Assembly: GCA_022450045.1 (NCBI GenBank)
Contig: JAKURD010000001.1
Location: 124,001 to 188,000, forward strand
Reading direction: 5' to 3'
DNA: 64,000 bases
Origin: Gracilimonas sp.
GTDB lineage: Bacteria; Bacteroidota; Rhodothermia; Balneolales; Balneolaceae
Numbering within the stretch: position 1 is the stretch's first letter; the number at the start of each line of letters is the position of its first letter. The notes beneath the pieces were generated by a model, which worked only from the letters and a program-made list of their open reading frames with translations, made no database searches and was not told the DNA's origin. This document shows, in pieces, positions 55,144 to 64,000 of the stretch. Both the position numbers and the translations under genes were made by a program.

Positions 55144-55782
55144 ATGGATCAGGAAAAAAGAGAATCAAAGTATATAGCAGTAGCTGGAAATATTGGCGCT
55201 GGAAAATCTTCGTTAACAGGATTGCTTGCCAAGCATTTTAATTGGCAAGCTTATTATGAGTCAGTAGATGATAATCCGTATCTGCAGGATTTTTATGAAG
55301 ACATGCGTCGATGGAGTTTTAACCTGCAGATCTATTTTCTGTCAAGCAGATTTCGCCACCAAAAAGAAATGCTTAACGATGATGTAAACCTGATTCAGGA
55401 CCGAACTATCTATGAAGATGTGGAGATCTTTGCTAAAAACCTGCATCAAATGAATCTGATGAGCGACAGGGATTTTGTGAATTATGAAGCCTTGTTCCAG
55501 GAGATGAGTTACTATCTTCGCCCACCCGACTTACTTATCTATTTGCGTGCACAAGTTCCCACACTTGTAAAGCAGATTCAACAGCGGGGGCGGGATTATG
55601 AGAATACCATTCGGATTGAATATCTGGAGCGATTGAATAAGCTCTATGAGGACTGGATAGACCGTTATCCCCATGAAAAACTGATTATTGATACAGACGA
55701 TCTCGATTTTGTCAGCAATCAGGAGGATTTGGGTAAGGTAATAGACCTGATAGACCAACGAATGTTTGGGTTATTTAATTGA
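55144..55782 (+). CDS. Deoxynucleoside kinase
   Basis: A 212-aa dNK-family enzyme. The P-loop GNIGAGKSSL starts near residue 17, followed by YYESVDDNPYL, the DRTIYEDVEIFAKN motif (nucleoside-binding ED and R) and the LID segment RGRDYENTIRIEYLERLN. It phosphorylates deoxyadenosine or deoxyguanosine in the dNTP salvage pathway; the precise specificity is not readable. It lies 11 bp after pgi. Confidence 0.88.
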   Translation: MDQEKRESKYIAVAGNIGAGKSSLTGLLAKHFNWQAYYESVDDNPYLQDFYEDMRRWSFNLQIYFLSSRFRHQKEMLNDDVNLIQDRTIYEDVEIFAKNLHQMNLMSDRDFVNYEALFQEMSYYLRPPDLLIYLRAQVPTLVKQIQQRGRDYENTIRIEYLERLNKLYEDWIDRYPHEKLIIDTDDLDFVSNQEDLGKVIDLIDQRMFGLFN

Positions 55783-55835
55783 TTGAACCGCACGTGTATT
55801 ATGCTTATTTTAGGTAGCTATTGAGGAGATGTTCT

Positions 55836-56345
55836 ATGCTAAAATTTAAGATCTTTGAAATTCCTGAAGAACAAAGCGAGAAAACCGTTGAATTGGGCTC
55901 AGAGGAGCTTGATTTAGGAGGCCTCGCTTTTAAGGGCGGTAAGGTTCATATAGAGTTTTACCGCACACTTCATTTTGTAAGAACTCAATTTACAGTTGAT
56001 GCAAAAGTAGAGTTGATCTGTGACCGCTCTTTGGATGCATTCAATTACGAAGTTGATCAAAATTATGAAGTGCTTTTTAAGGCAGAAGAAGTAGAAGAAT
56101 CGGCCGATGAAAATGGAGCCGTAAGAAATTACGACCATGCATCTAAGCAAATAGATTTAGAACAAGATGTACGAGATACCATTTTGCTGAATCTCCCAAC
56201 AAAGAAATTACATCCCCGCTTTTTGGACGAGGACGGAAATCCAAAGGAAGTACTGAATGAACAATTCGGCGATATTCCTGGAGATGAGGAAGACCAAATC
56301 GATCCAAGGTGGGAAAAATTGAAAGAATTAAAAGAACAACGATAA
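55836..56345 (+). CDS. DUF177 (YceD-like) protein
   Basis: A 169-aa acidic protein of the DUF177/YceD family: central FVRTQFTVDAKVELICDRSLDAF and the C-terminal RDTILLNLPTKKLHPRF motif, ending in a DPRWEKLKELK segment. The family is almost always encoded just before rpmF and plsX, as here. The role is not fully clear; the plant homologue binds 23S rRNA. ATG at 55836 has AGGAG upstream and is preferred to the TTG at 55821. Confidence 0.88.
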   Translation: MLKFKIFEIPEEQSEKTVELGSEELDLGGLAFKGGKVHIEFYRTLHFVRTQFTVDAKVELICDRSLDAFNYEVDQNYEVLFKAEEVEESADENGAVRNYDHASKQIDLEQDVRDTILLNLPTKKLHPRFLDEDGNPKEVLNEQFGDIPGDEEDQIDPRWEKLKELKEQR

Positions 56346-56355
56346 GGTATATTTA

Positions 56356-56535
56356 ATGGCACATCCAAAACGAAGAACCTCGAATGCGCGTAAGAATAAG
56401 CGGCGTGCTCATCATGCTATTTCTGACGTTACGTTAGCTAAATGCTCAAACTGTGGAGCATTGCACCGCTATCACCATGCCTGCGCAGAGTGTGGGTATT
56501 ACCGTGGTCGTCAGGTAATGAAAGCAGCTAACTAA
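56356..56535 (+). CDS. rpmF: Ribosomal protein L32
   Basis: A 59-aa protein beginning MAHPKRRTSNARKNKRRAHH, the standard L32 basic N-terminus, and ending with a zinc ribbon formed by two cysteine pairs, CSNC and CAEC. It is a component of the large ribosomal subunit. It is encoded between DUF177 and plsX with 10-bp gaps. Confidence 0.97.
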   Translation: MAHPKRRTSNARKNKRRAHHAISDVTLAKCSNCGALHRYHHACAECGYYRGRQVMKAAN

Positions 56536-56545
56536 ATTATACTAT

Positions 56546-57529
56546 ATGATTGTTGCAGTTGATGCAGCCGGTGGAGATTTCTACCCTAAAAATCCGGTTG
56601 AAGGAGCTCTTCAGGCTATAGAAGAAAACAGTGAACTAACTGTTCTTTTAGTAGGGCCGGAAGATATCATTAAAAAAGAACTTACAGATCATTCGTATGA
56701 TGAGAAGCGGGTTTTGGTTCATGATGCTCCTCAGGTAATTGGTATGGAAGAATCGCCTGCTCAAGCTGTTAAAACGAAACAACAATCATCAATTGTGGTT
56801 GGTATTGGTTTGCATAAAGCCGGTAAATGTGATGCATTTGTAAGTGCTGGAAATACCGGTGCTTTACTTGCAGCCTCTATGTTTATTTTAGGTAAACTCA
56901 AAGGCGTTTTGCGACCTACTATTGCATCTTATTATCCAACTATAAAAGGTTTTAGGTTGTTGGTTGATGCCGGGGCAAATTTGGAGATCAAACCGGAAAC
57001 GGCTATTCAATTTGCTAAAATGGCTGAGATCTATTGTGAACAGATCTTAAAAATCACCGCTCCTAAAGTAGCACTCCTCAATGTTGGGGAAGAAGAAGGT
57101 AAAGGAACAGATGTCCTTAAAGAGATTTTTCTGACACTTAAAGAAGAAGATAATTTTATCGGCAATGTAGAAGGAAAGGATATTCTTTCAGGCAAAGCGG
57201 ATGTTTATGTATGTGATGGCTTGGTTGGGAACATCGTACTCAAATTTGGAGAGTCTATTCCCGAAATTCTTCAGAAAATGATTGGCGTTGCCGTAAAAGA
57301 CATGAATTTATCTCAAAACGAAATTCAAAATATTCAAAAAGTACTCCATACTGCTTTATCACCTTTTAATTATGAAAATGTAGGTGGTATTCCTTTCTTA
57401 GGGGTAAATGGCGTGAGTATTGTAGGACACGGCGGAAGCTCTCCTTTAGCCATTAAAAACATGATTAAAAGTGCTGTTCAAACAGTTGAACAAGACGTAA
57501 ACGGCAAAATAGTAGCATCTTTAAACTGA
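56546..57529 (+). CDS. plsX: Phosphate acyltransferase PlsX
   Basis: A 327-aa PlsX with IVAVDAAGGDFYPKNPVEGA at the start, SAGNTGALLAASMF in the middle and GHGGSSPLAIKNMI near the end, all family motifs. It converts acyl-ACP to acyl-phosphate at the membrane for the first step of phospholipid synthesis. It leads directly into fabH, linking lipid synthesis with chain initiation. Confidence 0.96.
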   Translation: MIVAVDAAGGDFYPKNPVEGALQAIEENSELTVLLVGPEDIIKKELTDHSYDEKRVLVHDAPQVIGMEESPAQAVKTKQQSSIVVGIGLHKAGKCDAFVSAGNTGALLAASMFILGKLKGVLRPTIASYYPTIKGFRLLVDAGANLEIKPETAIQFAKMAEIYCEQILKITAPKVALLNVGEEEGKGTDVLKEIFLTLKEEDNFIGNVEGKDILSGKADVYVCDGLVGNIVLKFGESIPEILQKMIGVAVKDMNLSQNEIQNIQKVLHTALSPFNYENVGGIPFLGVNGVSIVGHGGSSPLAIKNMIKSAVQTVEQDVNGKIVASLN

Positions 57530-57542
57530 GCTAAATCTCTTT

Positions 57543-58535
57543 ATGGAAGTAAAAAGAGCAAAAATAACAGCAGTAGGGCACTATTTGCCTGAAAATCGAA
57601 TGACGAACAAAGATCTTGAAAAATTGGTAGATACCAATGATGAATGGATCCGAACCCGGACAGGAATTGAAGAACGAAGAATCCTCAAAGATCCGGATAA
57701 AGCTACAGCCTTCATGGGAACGGAAGCAGCAAAAGAATTACTTGAAAAAAGAGGTATTTCTGCTGAAGAGATTGATCTGATTATTTTAGCTACCGTTACA
57801 CCCGACTACTTTTTTCCTGCCACGGCTTGTTTGGTTCAAAAAAATATTGGAGCTAAAAATGCTTTTGCCTTTGATTTATCAGCGGCATGTTCCGGTTTTT
57901 TGTATGCATTGAGTACAGGGGCCATGTACATAGAATCGGGCAGGGCCAAGAAGGTAATGGTGATCGGTGCCGATAAAATGAGTTCAATTTTGGATTATAC
58001 GGATCGTACCACATGTATTTTATTTGGTGACGGAGCCGGAGCTGTATTGCTTGAAGAATCGGAAGATGGAACAGGTATTATCGATCAAAAACATTACGTC
58101 GAAGGAGATTCGGAATGTAGCCTGTATCAACCTGCCGGTGGAAGCAGAAACCCCGCAACGGAAGAAACTGTAAAAAATAAGCTTCATTCCTTGAAGCAGG
58201 ATGGAAAAGCCGTTTTCAAAAAAGCTACGATGGGAATGGCCGATGTTTCCCTCGAGATCATGAAACGAAATGATTTAGACCCCGAAGAAGTGGCTTGGTT
58301 AGTTCCGCATCAGGCAAATATGAGAATTATTGATGCTACAGCTCGACGAATGGGGCTCTCCAATGAGAAGGTGATGATCAATATCAATAAATACGGGAAT
58401 ACCACTGCTGCTACCATTCCGCTTTGTTTATACGACTGGCGAGACAAGCTAAATCATGGGGATAACATAATATTAGCTGCCTTTGGTGGAGGATTTACCT
58501 GGGGAGCTATCTATTTAACTTGGGGGATGAACTAA
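57543..58535 (+). CDS. fabH: 3-oxoacyl-ACP synthase III
   Basis: A 330-aa KAS III with the Cys-His-Asn triad: Cys in DLSAACSGFLYAL, His in WLVPHQANMRIID and Asn in INKYGNTTAATIP. It condenses acetyl-CoA (or branched starters) with malonyl-ACP to start fatty-acid synthesis. The stop codon overlaps the fabD start by one base (TAATG), indicating translational coupling. Confidence 0.97.
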   Translation: MEVKRAKITAVGHYLPENRMTNKDLEKLVDTNDEWIRTRTGIEERRILKDPDKATAFMGTEAAKELLEKRGISAEEIDLIILATVTPDYFFPATACLVQKNIGAKNAFAFDLSAACSGFLYALSTGAMYIESGRAKKVMVIGADKMSSILDYTDRTTCILFGDGAGAVLLEESEDGTGIIDQKHYVEGDSECSLYQPAGGSRNPATEETVKNKLHSLKQDGKAVFKKATMGMADVSLEIMKRNDLDPEEVAWLVPHQANMRIIDATARRMGLSNEKVMININKYGNTTAATIPLCLYDWRDKLNHGDNIILAAFGGGFTWGAIYLTWGMN

Positions 58536-59422
58536 TGAGTGCTGCTTATTTATTTCCGGGACAGGGATCACAATTTGTTGGAATGGGAAAAGAGTTATAC
58601 CACTCAAATGCTGATGCGGCTAAGTACTTTGATCGGGCCAATGAAATTCTTGGTATCGGCCTTAAAGAGATCATGTTTGAAGGTCCTGAAGAAAAATTAA
58701 AGCAAACAGAATTTACTCAGCCCGCCATTTTTCTTCATTCCGTGGCATTATTCAAAACTTTAGATGCGAAACCGGATATGGTTGCCGGACATAGCCTCGG
58801 GGAATTTTCAGCTTTGGTTGCCTGCGGAGCCGTTTCTTTTGAAGATGCATTGAAGATCGTTCGTCGCCGGGGAGAACTAATGCAGCAAGCCGGAACAGAA
58901 AACCCGGGAACCATGGCAGCAGTTATTGGTATGGATGATGAAGCCGTTGAAAAAGTGTGTGCTCAAGCTTCAGAGGAAACAGGAAAAGAGGTTCTTGCTG
59001 CGAATTATAATTGTCCGGGACAGTTAGTGATCTCAGGCTACAAGGAAGCGGTAGAAAAAGCGGTGGAATTAGCCAAAGAAAATGGAGCCCGAATGGCTAT
59101 GTTGCTTCCGGTAAGTGGCGCATTTCACTCTTCTCTTATGCAACCTGCATATGATGGACTGAAAGAACAACTTGAACAACTTGAGATTGTAACTCCCGAT
59201 TGCCCAATTTATAGTAATTATACAGCCAAGCCGACCACCGACCCCGATGAGATAAGATCAAATTTACTCAACCAGCTGCTTAACCCGGTACGCTGGACAC
59301 AGACTCTGAATAACATGAGTTCAAACGGAGCAGATTCTTTTGTGGAAGTTGGTCCCGGCAAAGTATTACAAGGGTTGGTTAAACGAACATTGAAAGGTGC
59401 AGAAATTTCAGGACATCAATAA
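58535..59422 (+). CDS. fabD: Malonyl-CoA:ACP transacylase
   Basis: A 295-aa transacylase from the ATG that overlaps the fabH stop. It has GQGSQFVGMG, the nucleophile Ser in AGHSLGEFSALVA, and the GAFHSSLM histidine. It transfers malonyl from CoA to ACP for the elongation steps catalysed by the neighbouring FabF. The earlier in-frame TTG at 58520 lies within fabH and is less likely. Confidence 0.97.
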   Translation: MSAAYLFPGQGSQFVGMGKELYHSNADAAKYFDRANEILGIGLKEIMFEGPEEKLKQTEFTQPAIFLHSVALFKTLDAKPDMVAGHSLGEFSALVACGAVSFEDALKIVRRRGELMQQAGTENPGTMAAVIGMDDEAVEKVCAQASEETGKEVLAANYNCPGQLVISGYKEAVEKAVELAKENGARMAMLLPVSGAFHSSLMQPAYDGLKEQLEQLEIVTPDCPIYSNYTAKPTTDPDEIRSNLLNQLLNPVRWTQTLNNMSSNGADSFVEVGPGKVLQGLVKRTLKGAEISGHQ

Positions 59423-59430
59423 ATAGGACT

Positions 59431-60180
59431 ATGAGTTTAACATTAGAAGGAAAAACGTGTTTGGTAACCGGGGGAAGCCGGGGAATTGGACGAGCAATTG
59501 CGCTCAAACTTGCTGATTTTGGTGCTGATGTAGTGATCACATATTCACGCTCAGCCGATGCAGCAGAAGAAGTAAAAGCTGAAATTGAAAAAAAAGGAAG
59601 AAAAAGTAAGGCATTGCAAGCTGATGCCGTCAGTTTAGCGCGAGCTGAAGAAGTTGTCAATGAAATTGTTGAAGACTGGGGCAAGCTTGATGTAATTGTA
59701 AACAACGCAGGTATCACAAAAGACAATCTTATTCTTCGGATGACCGAAGAGCAGTGGGATGATGTGATTACCACGAATTTGAAAAGTATTTTTAATTACT
59801 CTAAAGCTGCTGCAAAACCGATGATGAGAAACCGTGGAGGTTCCATTATAAACATCAGTTCTGTGGTAGGGATTTCAGGAAATGCAGGTCAGAGTAACTA
59901 TGCTGCCTCTAAAGCCGGTATCATTGGATTTACGAAATCATATGCCAAAGAGCTTTCTTCACGAAATATTCGTGCAAATGTAGTTGCTCCGGGATATATT
60001 CTCACCGATATGACTGGTGAGCTGGATGAAAAAGTGTTAGAAGGCATTAAAGCTGAAACGCCACTTGGAAGAGCAGGAGAAGCGAATGAAGTTGCCGATG
60101 CTGTTGTATTTCTTGCATCTGATATGAGTTCGTACATAACCGGCGAAGTTATTCGGGTTGATGGCGGTATGGCAATGTAA
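59431..60180 (+). CDS. fabG: 3-oxoacyl-ACP reductase
   Basis: A 249-aa SDR with cofactor loop TGGSRGIGRAIA, NNAGITKDN, and the catalytic Ser-Tyr-Lys (INISSVVG; NYAASKAG). The C-terminal segment (SSYITGEVIRVDGGMAM) is standard FabG. It reduces 3-oxoacyl-ACP with NADPH in each elongation cycle. Confidence 0.97.
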   Translation: MSLTLEGKTCLVTGGSRGIGRAIALKLADFGADVVITYSRSADAAEEVKAEIEKKGRKSKALQADAVSLARAEEVVNEIVEDWGKLDVIVNNAGITKDNLILRMTEEQWDDVITTNLKSIFNYSKAAAKPMMRNRGGSIINISSVVGISGNAGQSNYAASKAGIIGFTKSYAKELSSRNIRANVVAPGYILTDMTGELDEKVLEGIKAETPLGRAGEANEVADAVVFLASDMSSYITGEVIRVDGGMAM

Positions 60181-60277
60181 TTGTGCATATTGCAGATACT
60201 TGTATGAATTTTTAAGTTGAAATCACTTATTTTGTCAAAATTATAATTATCAACTAATCACTGAAAAAGGACACAAA

Positions 60278-60517
60278 ATGTCACAAGACGTAGAATCAAA
60301 AGTAAAAGCTATCATTGTAGATAAACTTGGTGTAGATGAATCAGAAGTAGCAGGAGATGCGAACTTCACTAACGACCTTGGTGCCGATTCATTGGATACC
60401 GTAGAATTGATCATGGAATTCGAAAAAGAATTCGATCTCAGCATTCCTGACGAAGACGCTGAAAATATTGCGACTGTAGGAGATGCAGTTACCTATCTTT
60501 CAGGAAAATTATCCTAA
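60278..60517 (+). CDS. acpP: Acyl carrier protein
   Basis: A 79-aa acidic ACP with the phosphopantetheine attachment serine in [15 protein letters not shown]. It shuttles growing acyl chains between Fab enzymes. The 97-bp gap before it is the longest in this cluster, so an additional promoter that raises acpP expression is plausible. Confidence 0.97.
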   Translation: MSQDVESKVKAIIVDKLGVDESEVAGDANFTNDLGADSLDTVELIMEFEKEFDLSIPDEDAENIATVGDAVTYLSGKLS

Positions 60518-60541
60518 CTTAATATTCATAAAAAATCACTT

Positions 60542-61786
60542 ATGAGCACTCGGAGAGTTGTAGTAACGGGTATCGGTGCTTTTACCCCAATTGGTAAAAG
60601 TGCGCCTGACTTCTGGAACGGATTAGTTTCAGGTAAAAGCGGTGTTCGCTTGGTCGAACATTTTGATACGACCGACTTTGCCACAAAATTTGCTGCTCAG
60701 ATTGAGGATTACGAACCCACTGATTACTTTGATCGTAAAGAAGCCAGAAGGTTAGATAAGGTTGCTCAGTATGCGCTTATCGCTTCAGGTGAAGCCATCG
60801 AAGACAGTAAACTTGATCTGGAAAAAATCGATAAAGATGAAGTTGCTGTTTTAGTAGGAACAGGAATTGGCGGAATGGAAACTTTTTATGAACAATCTGT
60901 TTCGTTTCATGAGCATGGTCCAAGAGGGGTATCCCCATTCTTTATCCCCATGCTTATTCCTGATATCGTATCCGGGCAAATTTCTATCAAATACGGATTT
61001 AGAGGCCCTAACTACTGTGCTGTTTCAGCATGTGCCACGGGTTCCCACAACATCGGGCTGGCTTACGATTCCATTCGATACGGTCAGTCGGATTATGCTG
61101 TAGCCGGAGGCACCGAAGCACCCGTAACTCGAATTGGGATATCCGGATTCAATAGTATGAAGGCGATGTCCACTCGGAACGATTTTCCTGAAACAGCTTC
61201 CCGACCTTTTGACAAAGATCGTGATGGGTTTGTGCTGGGAGAAGGAGCCGGAATATTTATTCTGGAAAGTCTTGATTCCGCACTTGAACGCGGTGCTCGT
61301 ATTTATGGTGAGATTAAAGGATATGGTTTCTCAGCAGATGCTTATCATATAACTGCTCCTGACCCTGAGGGGAATGGAGTTACGTTATCTTTGACCAGAG
61401 CAATGAAGGCTGCAGAGATAAAGCCTGAAGATGTTGACCATATTAATATGCATGGTACATCAACGCCGTTAGGTGATATTGCCGAGACCAATACAATCAA
61501 AAAAGTATTTGGAGATCATTCCAAAAACATAAACCTGAACTCCACTAAGAGTATGCATGGTCATACCTTAGGAGCCGCAGGAGCCATTGAGTCTATTGCA
61601 ACACTGCTTGCCATTTATCACGGTATAGTACCGCCAACCATCAACATCGAAAATCAAGATCCTGAATGTGATCTCAATTATACGGCCAATGAGGCTGTGG
61701 TTAGAGACGTTGAATATGCGTTGAATAATGCATTCGGTTTTGGCGGCCATAATTCAACTTTAGTATTTAAAAAATACAAGGACTGA
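60542..61786 (+). CDS. fabF: 3-oxoacyl-ACP synthase II
   Basis: A 414-aa KAS II with the Cys-His-His triad: Cys in VSACATGSHN, His in MHGTSTPLGD and His in KSMHGHTLGAAGA. It performs elongation condensation from malonyl-ACP. It is followed after 5 bp by rnc, a common linkage in bacteria. Confidence 0.97.
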   Translation: MSTRRVVVTGIGAFTPIGKSAPDFWNGLVSGKSGVRLVEHFDTTDFATKFAAQIEDYEPTDYFDRKEARRLDKVAQYALIASGEAIEDSKLDLEKIDKDEVAVLVGTGIGGMETFYEQSVSFHEHGPRGVSPFFIPMLIPDIVSGQISIKYGFRGPNYCAVSACATGSHNIGLAYDSIRYGQSDYAVAGGTEAPVTRIGISGFNSMKAMSTRNDFPETASRPFDKDRDGFVLGEGAGIFILESLDSALERGARIYGEIKGYGFSADAYHITAPDPEGNGVTLSLTRAMKAAEIKPEDVDHINMHGTSTPLGDIAETNTIKKVFGDHSKNINLNSTKSMHGHTLGAAGAIESIATLLAIYHGIVPPTINIENQDPECDLNYTANEAVVRDVEYALNNAFGFGGHNSTLVFKKYKD

Positions 61787-61791
61787 TATAT

Positions 61792-62538
61792 ATGCCGCGA
61801 TGGTTTAGATCCCTTTTTAGCTCTAAAAAGCAGGAAGATCTCAGCCCTGAATTAAAAAGCAGAATTGAAAAATTGGAAAGGATCGTTGGTTTTAAAATCG
61901 ACGATCCTTCTTTATTTTTAAAAGCCTTGAGGCATCGTTCCACGCTCTCTCAGGACAAATATGAAACTTATGATTCGTACGAAAGGCTTGAGTTTTTAGG
62001 AGACGCTGTTTTAGACCTCATTGCAGCAGAGATACTCTTCAATAATTATCCTGAGAAAGACGAGGGATTCTTAACCAAAGTAAGAGCTAAATTAGTACGA
62101 GGAGATACGCTCACAGATTTTTCAAAGAAGCTCGGATTAGAAGATCTGATGGAGCTTGGGGAAAGAAATGGTGCAGGAAAAATATCAAAAAGTATTTTAG
62201 CCGATGCTTTTGAATCAATTATTGCCGCTATCTATATCACAAAGGGATATCAGCAAGCCTACCAATTTGTTGATACAGTAATAGAAAACAACCTGGTTAT
62301 TGATAATCTTATTAACACTGTTGATAATTATAAAAGTGCACTTCTGGAATTAGCGCAGGCTCAAAAAAGACCCATTCCTCACTACGAGCTTATAAGTGAA
62401 AGTGGTCCAGGACATAACCGGACGTTTATGGTTAAGGTATTGGTGGGAGATGAGGAATTAGGACAGGGTAAAGGAAAAAGCAAAAAGAAAGCGGAGCAAA
62501 AAGCAGCCAGGCAAGCATTGAAGAAGTTGAGAGGCTGA
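61792..62538 (+). CDS. rnc: Ribonuclease III
   Basis: A 248-aa RNase III: the catalytic domain carries the signature ERLEFLGDAVLDLI and the later ILADAFESIIAAIY, both with the metal-binding Glu/Asp. The double-stranded RNA-binding domain occupies the last 70 residues (ALLELAQAQKRPIPHYEL to KKAEQKAARQALKKL). It processes rRNA and cleaves double-stranded RNA. Last gene of the fatty-acid cluster. Confidence 0.96.
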   Translation: MPRWFRSLFSSKKQEDLSPELKSRIEKLERIVGFKIDDPSLFLKALRHRSTLSQDKYETYDSYERLEFLGDAVLDLIAAEILFNNYPEKDEGFLTKVRAKLVRGDTLTDFSKKLGLEDLMELGERNGAGKISKSILADAFESIIAAIYITKGYQQAYQFVDTVIENNLVIDNLINTVDNYKSALLELAQAQKRPIPHYELISESGPGHNRTFMVKVLVGDEELGQGKGKSKKKAEQKAARQALKKLRG

Positions 62539-62661
62539 TGCTCAGTTATATACTTTTCTTCGTTAATTTTCTTTAAAACATCTGGTCGTAAACTTGTTTT
62601 TTGCGGGATTTACCCCGATTCTTAGCCCCATCTGAAAGGGTAATATTATCATCGGAAAACC

Positions 62662-64000
62662 ATGTTCGCTCAACTCATAAAACCTGAATTCGAAGAGCTT
62701 ATTGAAGCCAAGGACTGGGTTGCGCTCAAGGAGGTATTGAATGATGTACCTTCTGCTGATATAGCTGATCTTTTGCTGGAGCTTCCTGGTGAAATTGCCA
62801 TTGTGGTGTTCCGTTTACTTAAAAAACCGATTGCTGCAGATGTCTTTGCAGAACTACCTACTTCTAAAGGAGTAGAACTTCTCGAGCTTTTTAACAAGCA
62901 GCAGCTCAGTGATGTAATGGGTAATCTGGAACCCGATGAGCAGGTCTCGATCCTCGAAGAACTTCCAGGCCACCTTACCCAACGGGTGATGAACTCTATC
63001 AACAGGGAAGACCAAAAACAGCTTAAGAAATTACTTGGCTATCCTGAAGAGAGTGTAGGCCGATTGATGACCCCTCGCTATGTGAAGGTGAAATCAGATT
63101 GGACTATAAAGCACAGTATGAAACATATTCGTGAGTATGGGGAAACAGCAGAGACCATAAACGTAATTTACGTAGTTGACGATAAAGAACGCTTGATTGA
63201 TGACCTTCGTATTACACATCTGATTTTAGCTGATCAAGACAAGCAAATTGAAACATTGATGGACCGATCTTTTGAGGCGCTTTCCGTTAATGATGATCAG
63301 GAAGAAGCCGTAAAGATGCTGGCTAAATATGATAGGGTGGCTTTGCCTGTAGTAGATTCCGATGGTGTGTTGGTAGGTATTGTAACGGCCGATGATATTA
63401 TTGACGTGGCCGAAGAAGAGACCACCGAGGATATGCAGAAAATGGCGGGTATGGATGCCCTGGATGATTATTATTCTCAAACATCCATATTCGATATCGT
63501 CAAGAAAAGATTATGGTGGTTGATCATTCTTTTTGTAGGGCAGATCTTAACAGCTATTGCAATGGGTGGATACGAAGAGATCCTCCAGAAGGTAGTTGCT
63601 CTTTCATTTTTTGTGCCACTCATAATTTCCAGTGGAGGTAATTCCGGTTCTCAGGCAGCAACACTTGTAATACGTGCCCTGGCAACCGATGATATAAAAC
63701 TTGAAGACTGGAAAAAGGTATTTACACGAGAATTTACTTCAGGTTTGATGTTAGGCAGTTTGATTGGGTTGATGGGTTTTTTCACCTTAATAGCATGGGA
63801 TTTGATTGGAGGACAAATAGTTAGCATGACAGTCTTTTTAACGGCAGCCGTTGTTGGGTTAAGTCTTTTTGCGATCGTGTTGTTCGGTAACTTTACCGGT
63901 GCCATGTTGCCATTCGTATTATCCAGGCTGAATATTGACCCGGCTGTTTCATCTGCACCTTTTGTGGCAACTATTGTGGATGTAACGGGAATCATTATTT
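62662..64000 (+). CDS. mgtE: Magnesium transporter MgtE, 3' partial
   Basis: An open frame of 446 codons from ATG 62662 that runs off the right edge. Order: N-terminal superhelical domain (LLLELPGEIAIVVFRLL, LEELPGHLTQRVMNSI), a pair of CBS domains (about residues 135-255) and then membrane helices with the family FVPLIISSGGNSGSQAATLVIRAL. The CBS/N-domain gate senses cytosolic Mg2+ and closes the channel. The last helix or helices lie outside the window. The 123-bp leader shows no recognisable Mg2+ riboswitch. Confidence 0.95.
   Translation, partial: MFAQLIKPEFEELIEAKDWVALKEVLNDVPSADIADLLLELPGEIAIVVFRLLKKPIAADVFAELPTSKGVELLELFNKQQLSDVMGNLEPDEQVSILEELPGHLTQRVMNSINREDQKQLKKLLGYPEESVGRLMTPRYVKVKSDWTIKHSMKHIREYGETAETINVIYVVDDKERLIDDLRITHLILADQDKQIETLMDRSFEALSVNDDQEEAVKMLAKYDRVALPVVDSDGVLVGIVTADDIIDVAEEETTEDMQKMAGMDALDDYYSQTSIFDIVKKRLWWLIILFVGQILTAIAMGGYEEILQKVVALSFFVPLIISSGGNSGSQAATLVIRALATDDIKLEDWKKVFTREFTSGLMLGSLIGLMGFFTLIAWDLIGGQIVSMTVFLTAAVVGLSLFAIVLFGNFTGAMLPFVLSRLNIDPAVSSAPFVATIVDVTGIII

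Noticed and set aside
62539..62661. Leader of mgtE examined for a Mg2+ riboswitch (M-box or mgtA-type)
   Set aside because: At 123 bp it is short for these and shows only a minor CCC/GGG hairpin.

Overview
The window looks like a chromosome segment of a marine Gram-negative bacterium of the Bacteroidota/Balneolota/Rhodothermota group, with Balneola- or Gracilimonas-like bacteria the best guess. The reasons are an LpxH-type lipid A enzyme, a DUF2723 (GT117) membrane glycosyltransferase, atpD-atpC split from the rest of the ATP synthase genes, a four-helix-bundle gene and a GxxExxY gene, an NVEALA-like peptide next to a TolB-like propeller, and moderate G+C. This assignment is an inference; there is no rRNA or tRNA gene here to confirm it.

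Layout. 1-2.9 kb: the 3' end of an M56/BlaR1-TonB hybrid, a PspC protein, a Gfo/Idh/MocA-like protein, and a small secreted protein behind a striking 11-bp-phased TTAACA array (Pho-box-like). 2.9-10.3 kb: a fatty-acid beta-oxidation cluster on the minus strand (acyl-CoA synthetase, FadB-type, thiolase, 2,4-dienoyl-CoA reductase-like) with a four-helix-bundle gene inserted in it and a divergent hotdog thioesterase. 10.3-13.6 kb: a scarred region with a dispersed repeat, ABC-transporter and membrane-gene remnants, an intact IS30-family element and a glycosyltransferase. 13.6-18.6 kb: housekeeping genes (RlmL-like methylase, SlyD-like FKBP, CoA-binding protein, YajQ) and a Rieske oxygenase. 18.6-30.2 kb: a ferric-iron binding protein and its permease, with a DtxR/IdeR-like palindrome upstream of the binding protein, then a long minus-strand run (GT117, unknown, YbeY, DUF445, subtilase, CrtI-like oxidoreductase, permease). 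30.3-39 kb: NSS transporter, repeats, Lon, an outer-membrane-type protein and UvrD/PcrA helicase.

39.1-40.7 kb is a strongly A+T-rich two-gene islet: a 74-residue exported Cys-containing peptide resembling NVEALA proteins and an exported beta-propeller-like protein, separated by a strong intrinsic terminator. This is the least understood system in the window. 40.7-45.3 kb: ValRS, a GxxExxY gene lying inside an inverted-repeat element, and RsmB. 45.3-48.6 kb: a repeat-rich gap, then atpD-atpC and a secreted DUF4350-like protein. 48.6-52.8 kb: PBP1A, LpxH and polyprenyl synthase. 52.9-64 kb, all on the plus strand: pfkA, pgi, a deoxynucleoside kinase, the DUF177-rpmF-plsX-fabH-fabD-fabG-acpP-fabF-rnc cluster, and mgtE running off the right edge.

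Intergenic DNA carries at least three families of palindromic dispersed repeats. One contains two REP-like hairpin modules; one carries a CCATCTGACCGATTG-type motif; one has ACCAC(A/G)GA ends and occurs both empty and holding a GxxExxY gene. No CRISPR array, rRNA or tRNA gene was recognised.
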